Shown: positions 1 through 7,840 of the stretch, piece after piece
How positions within the stretch are numbered: the stretch's first letter is position 1
How the letters are laid out: each line of letters opens with the position of its first letter
DNA from: an uncultured Acetatifactor sp.
Lineage (GTDB): Bacteria; Bacillota; Clostridia; Lachnospirales; Lachnospiraceae
DNA length: 64,000 bases
Assembly (NCBI GenBank): GCA_947581865.1
Contig: CANPWA010000003.1
Location: forward strand, 62,001-126,000
Direction: 5' to 3'
Notes under the pieces: generated by a model
The model's input: only the letters and a program-made list of their open reading frames with translations
Databases searched by the model: none
What the model was told of the DNA's origin: nothing
Program-made: the position numbers and the translations under genes

Positions 1-282
1 CAGATCATCGGAAGCGAAGGGCTGACCGATGAACAGAAGCAGGATGCCGTGGACAGCATGGTGGAGATGACCGTCATCGCCGAGAAGGAGTCCGCAGCGG
101 AAATTCTGCTGGAGGCAAAAGGATTTACGGACGTGGTCGTGAGTATTGCCGATGACGCGGTGGATGTAGTGGTCAATGCGGCTTCGCTGTCGGATGTACA
201 GAGGGCACAGATAGAGGACATCGTAAAGCGGAAAACAGGGATCTCGGCGGAAAATATTGTGATCAGCACTGTTGTAGAGTAG
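1..282 (+). CDS. spoIIIAH: Stage III sporulation protein AH, C-terminal part (partial)
   Basis: The reading frame is open from base 1, so the N-terminus lies outside the window. The 93 visible residues match the extracellular ring-forming (EscJ/YscJ-like) domain of SpoIIIAH: an acidic helix, a stretch about amino acids losing and regaining the frame G-F-x-D-V-V-V, and the ending ISAENIVIS. In the family this domain faces the intermembrane space around the forespore and binds SpoIIQ to form the feeding-tube channel. In Bacillus the gene ends the spoIIIA operon and lies just before the yqhY-nusB region, as here (with deoB, prfC and a lipoprotein in between). It marks the organism as a spore former. 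Confidence 0.85.
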   Translation, partial: QIIGSEGLTDEQKQDAVDSMVEMTVIAEKESAAEILLEAKGFTDVVVSIADDAVDVVVNAASLSDVQRAQIEDIVKRKTGISAENIVISTVVE

Positions 283-375
283 GATTTTGTGATATGCTGT
301 ATAGAAATGGCGGATGTCTACGACCGATGGTGCCTGCAGCGGGCAGTGAATGAATTACGAAAGGAATGAGATACT

Positions 376-1551
376 TTGAAGAGAGTGTTTTTGATCGTTT
401 TGGACAGTTTTGGAATCGGTGGGATGGAGGATGCACCCTCCTATGGTGACCGGGGTGTGAACACCATCAGAAGCGTGTCAGAAAGCCCTTATTTCCATAT
501 GCCTAATATGCGGAAACTGGGGCTTTTCCAGATAGAGGGCATACAGGTGGCAAAGGGGGCGGACGGCACAGACCGGTGCGGCAGGCTGTCCCCGGAAGCT
601 GCCGTTGCCCGTATGAGAGAGGCGTCAAGGGGGAAGGATACGACCATAGGGCACTGGGAGATTGCCGGTGTGCGCTCGGATAATCCTCTGCCGACCTATC
701 CGGAGGGATTTCCGGAGGAGATTCTGGAGCCTTTCCGAAGGGAGACCGGGCGGGACGTGCTGTGCAACCGGCCCTATTCGGGGACGCAGGTCATAGCGGA
801 TTACGGGGAGGAGCATCTGCGCACGGGGGCGCTGATCGTCTATACCTCTGCGGACAGTGTGTTTCAGATCGCCGCCCACGAGGAACTCATACCGCCCGAT
901 ATCCTTTATGGGTACTGCCGGGCCGCGCGAAAGCTCTTAGTGGGAAAGCATGGTGTGGGACGCGTGATTGCCCGCCCGTTTGTGGGAGAGCCGGGAAATT
1001 TTACCCGCACTTCCAACCGGCATGATTTTTCTCTGGAGCCTCCCGCTGTCACCATGCTCGATCAGCTGAAGGCGGCGGGAAAGGATGTGATCGCCGTGGG
1101 GAAAATTAAGGATATATTTGCGGGAAAGGGTATTACGGAAGCGGTTTATACCTCGGGGAACCAGGAGGGGATCGAGCGGACGCTGGAATATATGGGCAGA
1201 GATTTTGAAGGGCTGTGCTTTATCAATCTGGTGGATTATGACATGCTCTACGGGCACCGCAGGGACGTGGATGGTTATGCGAAGGCACTGGCTTATTTTG
1301 ACGGGAGGCTGCCGGAGATCCTCGACAGGATGAAGCCGGAGGATGTGCTGATGATCACGGCGGATCACGGCTGTGACCCGGGCTACAAAGCCACCACGGA
1401 CCACACCAGGGAATATGTGCCTTTTCTCATGTATGGGGCACCTGTCACGCCCCGGAATCTGGGCACGAGAAAAACATTTGCCGACATCGGTGCTACTGTG
1501 CTACAATATTTTGGTATTGCGCCGGAGTTTGCCGGCGAGAGTATGCTGTAG
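376..1551 (+). CDS. deoB: Phosphopentomutase
   Basis: 391 residues, the usual length of bacterial DeoB. It interconverts (deoxy)ribose 1-phosphate and 5-phosphate in nucleoside salvage, in the cytoplasm. The alkaline-phosphatase-superfamily metal sites are visible: the N-terminal LIVLDSFGIGG with Asp10, and near the C-terminus ADHGCDP followed by DHTREYVP. The start is TTG at 376, supported by an AAGGAATGAG-type ribosome site about 8 bases upstream; no better ATG lies near the conserved N-terminus. It follows spoIIIAH after a 93-base gap and precedes prfC by 35 bases, so read-through is plausible, but the neighbours are functionally unrelated. Confidence 0.95.
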   Translation: MKRVFLIVLDSFGIGGMEDAPSYGDRGVNTIRSVSESPYFHMPNMRKLGLFQIEGIQVAKGADGTDRCGRLSPEAAVARMREASRGKDTTIGHWEIAGVRSDNPLPTYPEGFPEEILEPFRRETGRDVLCNRPYSGTQVIADYGEEHLRTGALIVYTSADSVFQIAAHEELIPPDILYGYCRAARKLLVGKHGVGRVIARPFVGEPGNFTRTSNRHDFSLEPPAVTMLDQLKAAGKDVIAVGKIKDIFAGKGITEAVYTSGNQEGIERTLEYMGRDFEGLCFINLVDYDMLYGHRRDVDGYAKALAYFDGRLPEILDRMKPEDVLMITADHGCDPGYKATTDHTREYVPFLMYGAPVTPRNLGTRKTFADIGATVLQYFGIAPEFAGESML

Positions 1552-1586
1552 AAGAACAGCGTAAAAACAATCAGGAGGATTTCGTT

Positions 1587-3182
1587 TTGAACAATTATAC
1601 AGAAGAAATCAACAGACGCCGCACGTTTGCCATTATTTCCCACCCCGATGCGGGCAAGACTACCCTCACGGAGAAATTCCTGCTCTATGGAGGCGCGATC
1701 AATCTGGCGGGGAGTGTCAAGGGAAAGGCGACGGCGCGCCACGCCGTCTCTGACTGGATGGAGATCGAGAAGGAAAGAGGAATCTCCGTCACCTCCTCCG
1801 TGCTGCAGTTTGAGTATGACGGGTACTGCATCAACATATTGGACACGCCCGGGCACCAGGATTTCTCGGAGGATACCTACCGGACGCTGATGGCGGCGGA
1901 CTCCGCAGTGATGGTCATTGATGCCTCCAAGGGCGTGGAGGCACAGACCCGGAAGCTGTTCAAGGTCTGCGGGATGCGGGGGATTCCCATATTCACCTTT
2001 ATCAATAAGATGGACAGGGATGCCAACGACACATTTGAACTCCTCGACGATATTGAAAAGGAGCTGGGGATCGCCACCTGCCCCGTCAACTGGCCCATCG
2101 GTTCGGGCAAGGCGTTTCAGGGCGTGTATGACCGGGAAAAGAAATGTGTGATCGCCTACTCCGACACGGAGAAGGGGACAAAAGAGGGAACCGCCACGGA
2201 GATCCCTGTGGAGAACGAAGAGCAGCTCAGGAAGATGCTGGGAGATGAGGCGGCGGACAAGCTTATGGATGAGATAGAGCTTTTGGACGGGGCCAGCGCG
2301 GAGTTTGATCTGGAGGAAGTGCGTGCGGGACAGCTCACCCCGGTGTGTTTCGGCTCTGCCCTGACCAACTTCGGCGTGGAGATTTTCCTGAAGCATTTCC
2401 TGAATATGACCACACCGCCGCTGCCCAGAAAGGCTGATATCGGGCTCATCGACCCCATAGAGCGGGAATTTTCCGCGTTTGTCTTCAAGATCCAGGCAAA
2501 TATGAACAAGGCGCACCGGGACAGGGTTGCGTTTATGCGCATCTGTTCCGGCAGATTTGACGCGAATATGGAAGTCCGTCATGTGCAGGGCAATAAGGTG
2601 ATGCGGCTCTCGCAGCCTCAGCAGATCATGGCGGATGAGAGAAAGATTTTGAGCGAGGCATATGCGGGCGACATCATCGGTGTGTTTGACCCGGGGATCT
2701 TCTCCATCGGGGATACCCTGTGCATGCCCAGGGAGAATTTTTGCTACGAGGGCATTCCCACTTTTGCACCGGAACATTTCGCGCGGGTGCGCCAGATGGA
2801 TACCATGAAGAGAAAGCAGTTTGTGAAAGGAATCGAACAGATCGCCCAGGAGGGCGCCATCCAGATCTTCCAGGAGTATAACACCGGAATGGAAGAGATC
2901 ATCGTGGGCGTGGTGGGTGTGCTGCAGTTTGATGTCCTCAAATACAGGCTGGAAAACGAGTATAATGTGGAGATCCGGCTGGAGAACCTCCCCTATGAGC
3001 ACATCCGCTGGATTGAAAATAAGGACGAGGTCGATCTGGCGAAGCTGACGGGAACCTCGGATATGAAAAAAGTCAAGGATATGAAAGGCAATCCGCTGCT
3101 TCTTTTTGTCAATGCCTGGAGTGTGGGCATGACCCTGGAGAGGAACAAGGGATTGATACTCTCAGAGTTTAGCAGAAATTAA
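1587..3182 (+). CDS. prfC: Peptide chain release factor 3
   Basis: 531-residue translational GTPase, full length for RF3, which recycles RF1/RF2 from the ribosome after termination. Visible motifs: P-loop SHPDAGKTTLTEK near residues 17-29, the switch I region with ERGISVTSSV, G3 DTPGHQDFSEDT, and G4 NKMDRD. The sequence DWMEIEKERGISVTSS and the C-terminal LQFDVLKYRLENEYNV separate RF3 from EF-G and TetM-type ribosome protection proteins. The start is TTG at 1587 behind a strong AGGAGGA site. A long antisense frame over this gene is a codon-bias shadow. Confidence 0.95.
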   Translation: MNNYTEEINRRRTFAIISHPDAGKTTLTEKFLLYGGAINLAGSVKGKATARHAVSDWMEIEKERGISVTSSVLQFEYDGYCINILDTPGHQDFSEDTYRTLMAADSAVMVIDASKGVEAQTRKLFKVCGMRGIPIFTFINKMDRDANDTFELLDDIEKELGIATCPVNWPIGSGKAFQGVYDREKKCVIAYSDTEKGTKEGTATEIPVENEEQLRKMLGDEAADKLMDEIELLDGASAEFDLEEVRAGQLTPVCFGSALTNFGVEIFLKHFLNMTTPPLPRKADIGLIDPIEREFSAFVFKIQANMNKAHRDRVAFMRICSGRFDANMEVRHVQGNKVMRLSQPQQIMADERKILSEAYAGDIIGVFDPGIFSIGDTLCMPRENFCYEGIPTFAPEHFARVRQMDTMKRKQFVKGIEQIAQEGAIQIFQEYNTGMEEIIVGVVGVLQFDVLKYRLENEYNVEIRLENLPYEHIRWIENKDEVDLAKLTGTSDMKKVKDMKGNPLLLFVNAWSVGMTLERNKGLILSEFSRN

Positions 3183-3183
3183 A

Positions 3184-4503
3184 ATGGTGACAGACAAAGA
3201 CCGGAATGAAATCTACAAAATCATAGGGATTGTAACGGCGTTCGTCCTGCTGACCGGCACTGCCGGATGTGCTTTGTTACCGGCAGAGGAGAGCGTTTAC
3301 ACCGTGGAAGGCGGACGCATCCTTTCCATGGAGGAGCTGGAGCGCCGGGCATCCCCGGAATCCTCAAGCCCTAAGGAGGGTACGGGCGCTGCCTTGGGAG
3401 ACACTGCCCCGGACAATGCCGCGCCAAGCGGTGCGGTGTCGGACGGAGATGAGGAGAAGGACAGTTTCCTCTATGAGGGAGGCAGTGAGTATGCCTGCGG
3501 GCTGTTGACGGAGAGCGAGAAAATCTGGTACCGGGAGATCGCGGAGGCGCTCGGCGTCATGGCGGATAAGATCAAACTCTCGGAGGAGGGCATCCGGGAG
3601 GGACTGGATGAGCGTTTTGTGGACAAGATATTTCAGAGCGTCATGAACGACCATCCGGAGCTGTTTTTTGTGGAGGGATACAGTTATACCACATACACCC
3701 GGGACGGACAGACCGTTGCCATAGAATTTATGGGTACCTACAGCCAAAAACCGGATACGGCGCAAAAACGCCGGGACAGGATAGAGCAGGCCGTGGCGGA
3801 TTATCTGGCACAGGCGCCGGATACGCAGGACGATTACGAGAAGATAAAATATGTATATGAAAGGCTGATCCGGGACACTGACTATGATGTGGGCTCCGAG
3901 GAAAACCAGAATATTTATTCCGTATTCGTGGGGAAGGCTTCCGTGTGCCAGGGCTATGCCAAGGCATTTCAATACCTGATGAACCGGCTGGGGGTGGAAT
4001 GCACGCTGGTGCAGGGAAAAGTGATCGGGACCGGCGAGGGGCATGCGTGGAATCTGGTCAGGTCCAACGGGGAATACTATTATGTGGACACAACCTGGGG
4101 GGACATTTCCTACAAGAGTGAAGAGACGCTTCCCCGCATAAGCTATGATTATCTGTGCATCACCACGGAGCAGATGGAGCGCACCCACACCCTGAATGAG
4201 GATATGCAGATGCCGTGCTGCACGGCGGTGGCGGACAATTATTTTGTCCGGGAGGATGCACTGTTTGAGAACTATGACCGTGAGAAGATGGCGGCGCTGG
4301 TGAAGCGGAAGCTGGACCGGGGAGAAGATCTGATCGCCATACGGTGCCGCACCCGGGAGTGTTATGATACCATGTCGGAAGCCCTTCTGACCGGGCAGGA
4401 GATTTTTGATTACCTGGAGGATACGGGGATACATTCCTTTGCATATACTGCGGATGAGATTCAGCAGACGGTCACATTTTTTTTGATGACAAGTGAAGGA
4501 TGA
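3184..4503 (+). CDS. Transglutaminase-like lipoprotein
   Basis: 439 residues. The N-terminus has a hydrophobic stretch ending in the lipobox-like LTGTAGC, so it is probably lipid-anchored outside the membrane, followed by a Ser/Ala/Pro-rich linker (about 50-100). The second half holds a transglutaminase-like (papain-fold) core with a candidate catalytic triad: Cys about 254 in SVCQGYAKA, His about 287 in GEGHAWNL, and Asp about 302 in YYVDTTWGD. Such proteins are thought to be cell-wall proteases or crosslinkers; the substrate here is unknown. The ATG follows the prfC stop by one base, so it may be cotranslated with prfC. Confidence 0.8.
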   Translation: MVTDKDRNEIYKIIGIVTAFVLLTGTAGCALLPAEESVYTVEGGRILSMEELERRASPESSSPKEGTGAALGDTAPDNAAPSGAVSDGDEEKDSFLYEGGSEYACGLLTESEKIWYREIAEALGVMADKIKLSEEGIREGLDERFVDKIFQSVMNDHPELFFVEGYSYTTYTRDGQTVAIEFMGTYSQKPDTAQKRRDRIEQAVADYLAQAPDTQDDYEKIKYVYERLIRDTDYDVGSEENQNIYSVFVGKASVCQGYAKAFQYLMNRLGVECTLVQGKVIGTGEGHAWNLVRSNGEYYYVDTTWGDISYKSEETLPRISYDYLCITTEQMERTHTLNEDMQMPCCTAVADNYFVREDALFENYDREKMAALVKRKLDRGEDLIAIRCRTRECYDTMSEALLTGQEIFDYLEDTGIHSFAYTADEIQQTVTFFLMTSEG

Positions 4504-4515
4504 TTATGATATAAT
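4486..4515 (+). promoter_or_regulatory. Probable sigma-A promoter for the asp23-like/nusB operon
   Basis: A -35-like ATGACA (4486-4491) and a perfect TATAAT (4510-4515) with an extended -10 TG (4507-4508) are 18 bases apart. It overlaps the 3' end of the transglutaminase gene and sits 90 bases before the Asp23-like start. Confidence 0.55.
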
Positions 4516-4543
4516 AGGCGCAGGGGAAGAGAGGCGGCGCCGG

Positions 4544-4575
4544 AAGCGGCATTTTCTTTTTATGCGCAGCCGCTT
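4544..4575 (+). other. 5'-leader hairpin before the Asp23-like gene
   Basis: AAGCGGC (4544-4550) pairs with GCCGCTT (4569-4575) around an AT-rich loop, inside the predicted leader of the transcript that starts near 4522. There is no T-run after it, so it is not an obvious intrinsic terminator; it may stabilise or attenuate the mRNA. Confidence 0.35.
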
Positions 4576-4604
4576 GTCATGCTAGGAAAAACGGAGGGAA
4601 TGAA

Positions 4605-5000
4605 ATGGAAAAGGCAGTAGGAAATACCGTAGAAAATACCGTGGTGCTCAAGAACGATGAGAATGTCGGTGCGGTGCAGATCGCGGATGATGTGGTCGCA
4701 ATGATCGCATCGCTGGCAGCCACAGAGGTAAACGGTGTGAATTCCATGGCGGGCAATATCACCAACGAGCTGATGGCAAAGGTGGGAGTGAAGAAGCTGA
4801 CCAAGGGCGTCCGGGTGGATCTGGAGGGCGGCAGTGTGAGCGTTGACCTTGCGGTGACCATGGATTACGGCTACAACATTCCGGCTACCTGCCAGCAGGT
4901 GCAGAACAAGGTAAAATCCGCCATCGAAAACATGACAGGGCTGACCTGCAGCAACGTGAATATCAGGATCGCCGGCGTGAGCATGAAGAAAGATAAATAG
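4605..5000 (+). CDS. yqhY: Asp23/Gls24 family protein (YqhY type)
   Basis: 131 residues with the Asp23/Gls24 fold: VQIADDVVAMIASLAATEVNGV near the N-terminus, then KGVRVDLEGGSVSVDLAVTMDYG and a C-terminal VNIRIAGVSM. Members are abundant alkaline-shock or envelope-associated proteins. The position just upstream of nusB matches Bacillus YqhY, which has been linked to control of fatty-acid synthesis. The symbol is given by synteny; paralogues such as AmaP partners cannot be separated from sequence alone. It has its own predicted promoter and a GGAGGG site before the ATG. Confidence 0.85.
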   Translation: MEKAVGNTVENTVVLKNDENVGAVQIADDVVAMIASLAATEVNGVNSMAGNITNELMAKVGVKKLTKGVRVDLEGGSVSVDLAVTMDYGYNIPATCQQVQNKVKSAIENMTGLTCSNVNIRIAGVSMKKDK

Positions 5001-5013
5001 AAGGACAAATGAG

Positions 5014-5451
5014 ATGATGGGACGACACGAACTGAGAGAGCAGGTGTTCCGGCTTTTGTTCCGTGTGGAATTTCATTCCGCGGAGGAGATGGAGGAACAG
5101 AAGGTTCTCTTCCGGGAGGACTTACCTGTGGGAGACACCGGAAGTGCCGTGAATGAGAAGGATATGGCATACATCACGGCAAGATCCGGGAGCGTCCAGG
5201 AGAAACTTGCCCAGATAGATAAGATCATCGACGACAATACGGATGGATGGGATACCACCCGTATGGGAAAGGTGGAGCTGACCGTGCTGCGCCTCGCCGC
5301 CTATGAAATTTTGTATGACGATGACATACCGGGCTCCGTGGCCATCAACGAGGCGGTGGAGATTGCCAAGAAGTACGGTCAGGAGACCTCAGGCGGCTTT
5401 GTGAACGCAATTCTGGCAAAAATTTTGAAGTTGGGTGAGAGCGATTCGTAA
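5014..5451 (+). CDS. nusB: Transcription antitermination factor NusB
   Basis: 145 residues, normal length. NusB binds boxA RNA with S10 (NusE) in rRNA antitermination. Recognised by the N-terminal R-E-x-V-F-R-L-L-F motif, the WDTTRMGKVELTVLRLAAYEI region and the C-terminal SVAINEAVEIAKKYG followed by GFVNAILAKI. The stop overlaps the xseA start by 17 bases, so the two are translationally coupled. Confidence 0.95.
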   Translation: MMGRHELREQVFRLLFRVEFHSAEEMEEQKVLFREDLPVGDTGSAVNEKDMAYITARSGSVQEKLAQIDKIIDDNTDGWDTTRMGKVELTVLRLAAYEILYDDDIPGSVAINEAVEIAKKYGQETSGGFVNAILAKILKLGESDS

Positions 5452-6655
5452 TGTTTATACGGTTGGACAATTAAATGCTTATATCAAAAATATGTTCACG
5501 CAGGACTATCTGTTGCAGGCGGTTCTTGTCAAAGGCGAGGTCAGCAACTGCAAGTATCATTCCTCTGGACATATTTATTTTACGTTAAAGGATGGAAAAG
5601 GCACTATTGCATGCGTCATGTTTGCGGGGTACCGCAGCGGGCTGGGTTTCCGCCTTGCGGAAGGGCAGCAGGTGATCGTCTCCGGCACGGTGGATGTATA
5701 CGAGAGGGATGGCAAATACCAGCTCTATGCGAAACAGATCACTTTAGACGGTGCGGGACAGCTCTACGAGAGGTACGAGCGTCTGAAAGCGGAACTGGAA
5801 GAGTGCGGCATGTTTGCCCGGGAGTACAAGCAGCCCATTCCCAAATTTATCAAAACCCTGGGTGTGGTAACTGCGGATACCGGGGCGGCGGTGCGGGACA
5901 TCATTCAGATTGCCACCCGGCGGAATCCCTATGTGCAGATCATCCTCTATCCGGCAATCGTTCAGGGGGAGGCGGCTGCGGAGAGTATCGTGGAGGGAAT
6001 CCGCGCTCTGGAGAGACAGCATGTGGACGTAATGATCGTGGGGAGGGGCGGAGGCTCCATCGAGGATCTGTGGGCGTTCAACGAGAGGATCGTTGCGCAG
6101 GCGGTGTTTGACTGTTCCGTTCCGGTCATTTCCGCTGTGGGACATGAGACGGATACCACGATCATTGATTTTGTGGCGGATCTGCGCGCTCCCACGCCCT
6201 CTGCGGCGGCAGAGCTCGCCGTGCGGGATGTGCGGGATATCCTGGGGGAACTGGAAGGATGGGCGCTGCAGCTGGACAGGCTGATGAAGCGGAAGGTGGA
6301 CGGGGAATTGGAGAGAGTTTCCCGTTACGCGCTGCAGCTGAAATATTTCAGCCCCATGGCGCGCATCAGGACACAGAGGCAGTCGGCGCTCAGACTGGAG
6401 GAGCGGCTGCAGGAAAATATGAGAACTATTCTGGACAGAAAGCGCCATGAGATGGAGCTTTATATAGAGAGGATCAAAGGGCTGTCGCCGCTGGACAGAT
6501 TAAAGAGCGGTTTTTCCTATGTGGAAGATGGTGAGGGGAGAAACATCCGTTCCGTGAGGGGGATTCTTCCCGGGCAGCAGATGACAGTCCGTGTCCGGGA
6601 CGGGAAGATTCTGGCAGAAGTCACCGGAGTGGTTCCGCAGGATCCGGATGTGTAG
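5435..6655 (+). CDS. xseA: Exodeoxyribonuclease VII large subunit
   Basis: 406 residues, the large catalytic subunit of ExoVII that degrades single-stranded DNA to oligonucleotides. N-terminal OB fold (about 5-100, VYTVGQLNAYIKNMF and VKGEVSNCKYHSSGHIYF), then the nuclease core with GVVTADTGAAVRDI, GRGGGSIEDLWAFNE and SAVGHETDTTIIDFVAD, then a long helical region. The GTG at 5435 is chosen because it places the conserved N-terminus correctly; it lies inside the end of nusB. The downstream ATG at 5451 is in another frame. Confidence 0.95.
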   Translation: MRAIRNVYTVGQLNAYIKNMFTQDYLLQAVLVKGEVSNCKYHSSGHIYFTLKDGKGTIACVMFAGYRSGLGFRLAEGQQVIVSGTVDVYERDGKYQLYAKQITLDGAGQLYERYERLKAELEECGMFAREYKQPIPKFIKTLGVVTADTGAAVRDIIQIATRRNPYVQIILYPAIVQGEAAAESIVEGIRALERQHVDVMIVGRGGGSIEDLWAFNERIVAQAVFDCSVPVISAVGHETDTTIIDFVADLRAPTPSAAAELAVRDVRDILGELEGWALQLDRLMKRKVDGELERVSRYALQLKYFSPMARIRTQRQSALRLEERLQENMRTILDRKRHEMELYIERIKGLSPLDRLKSGFSYVEDGEGRNIRSVRGILPGQQMTVRVRDGKILAEVTGVVPQDPDV

Positions 6656-6670
6656 GGCAAGGAGGGGAAA

Positions 6671-6913
6671 ATGGCACAGAAAAAAGATACGCAGAAACAG
6701 GCGCCGCTTACGCTGGAAGAAAATTTTGAACGGCTGGAAGAGACTTTGGGACGTCTGGAAGATGAGGATCTTTCTCTGGAGGACGCCTTTACGGCGTACA
6801 GCGAGGGCATGGCTCTTTTGAAAGCCTGTAATGAGCAGATCGACAGGGTGGAGAAAAAGGTGCTGAAGCTTTCGCAGGACGGTGGATTGGAGGAATTGGA
6901 CAACCATGATTAA
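6671..6913 (+). CDS. xseB: Exodeoxyribonuclease VII small subunit
   Basis: 80-residue helical protein with the XseB signature LTLEENFERLEETLGRLED, then SLEDAFTAYSEGMALLKACNEQI. It multimerises on XseA. It lies 15 bases after xseA behind a GGAGGGG site, and its last codons overlap the ispA start, completing a tightly coupled xseA-xseB-ispA string. Confidence 0.95.
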   Translation: MAQKKDTQKQAPLTLEENFERLEETLGRLEDEDLSLEDAFTAYSEGMALLKACNEQIDRVEKKVLKLSQDGGLEELDNHD

Positions 6914-7823
6914 GGAAGAGAAGGATTTTAAGGAACAACTGAGTTTACGGGGGGCAGAGATTGAGGAGATCATCAAAAAATACCTTCCCGGAGAGGAGGA
7001 TGTGCCAACCTCCATAGTGGAGGCGATGAACTACAGTCTGCTGTCGGGCGGCAAGAGGCTGCGTCCCATGCTGATGCAGGAAATGTATAAGCTGTTTGGC
7101 GGGGACGGTGTGGGAGTAGAGCGTTTTATGGCGGCGATGGAGATGATCCACACCTATTCTCTGGTTCATGACGATCTGCCCGCCATGGACAACGATGAGT
7201 ACCGCAGAGGGCGCAGGACCACCTGGGCGGTGTACGGGAATGCCATGGGCGTACTCGCGGGGGATGCGCTGCTCAACTATGCCTTTGAGACCGCGCTGCA
7301 GGTTCTCTACAACTGCGGGACGGTGGAAGATTTTCAGAGGGTGCGCTCAGCCCTGAGCGTGCTGTCTTTTAATGCGGGAATTTACGGGATGATCGGCGGA
7401 CAGGTTGCGGATATGGAGGCGGAGAACTCGCAAGAAGCGCTGGGCAATGAGCAGATCCTTTACGTCCATACCCACAAGACGGGGGCGCTCATCAAGGCGT
7501 CCATGCTGATCGGTGCGATCCTTGCGGGGGCTCCGGACAGCTACCGGGCGGATATTGCAAAGTGCGCCATGGATATCGGCACCGCATTCCAGATCCAGGA
7601 CGATATTCTGGATGTGGTGGGAGACAGCGCAGAGATGGGAAAGCCGGTGGGCAGCGATGAGGCAAATGGCAAGCAGACCTATGTGACCATCAACGGCATG
7701 GAGAAGTCCGTTGCCGAGGTGAACAGGCTGTCCGGGGAGGCGCTGGAAATTATTCAAAGTTTTCCGGGAGACCACAGCTTTTTGGAAATGCTTGTACAAT
7801 ACTTGATTGAAAGACGCAGCTAA
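6906..7823 (+). CDS. ispA: Farnesyl diphosphate synthase (short-chain polyprenyl synthase)
   Basis: 305 residues. Trans-prenyltransferase that condenses IPP with DMAPP/GPP. The two aspartate motifs are present: DDLPAMD at about 88-94 and DDILD at about 231-235, plus the GGKRLRP substrate loop. The ATG at 6906 (MIKEEKDF) overlaps xseB by 8 bases and has GGAGG 12 bases upstream; a GTG at 6882 would add eight residues not typical of the family. It adjoins dxs, so the isoprenoid supply genes form a cluster. Confidence 0.93.
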   Translation: MIKEEKDFKEQLSLRGAEIEEIIKKYLPGEEDVPTSIVEAMNYSLLSGGKRLRPMLMQEMYKLFGGDGVGVERFMAAMEMIHTYSLVHDDLPAMDNDEYRRGRRTTWAVYGNAMGVLAGDALLNYAFETALQVLYNCGTVEDFQRVRSALSVLSFNAGIYGMIGGQVADMEAENSQEALGNEQILYVHTHKTGALIKASMLIGAILAGAPDSYRADIAKCAMDIGTAFQIQDDILDVVGDSAEMGKPVGSDEANGKQTYVTINGMEKSVAEVNRLSGEALEIIQSFPGDHSFLEMLVQYLIERRS

Positions 7824-7840
7824 AGCAGCGGGAGAACATT

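Noticed and set aside
1383..3002. 539-codon minus-strand frame
   Set aside because: Lies antisense to prfC, which has all RF3 motifs; the frame has no recognisable domain and reflects codon bias.
1587..3182. Tetracycline-type ribosome protection protein
   Set aside because: Too short and carries RF3-specific motifs.
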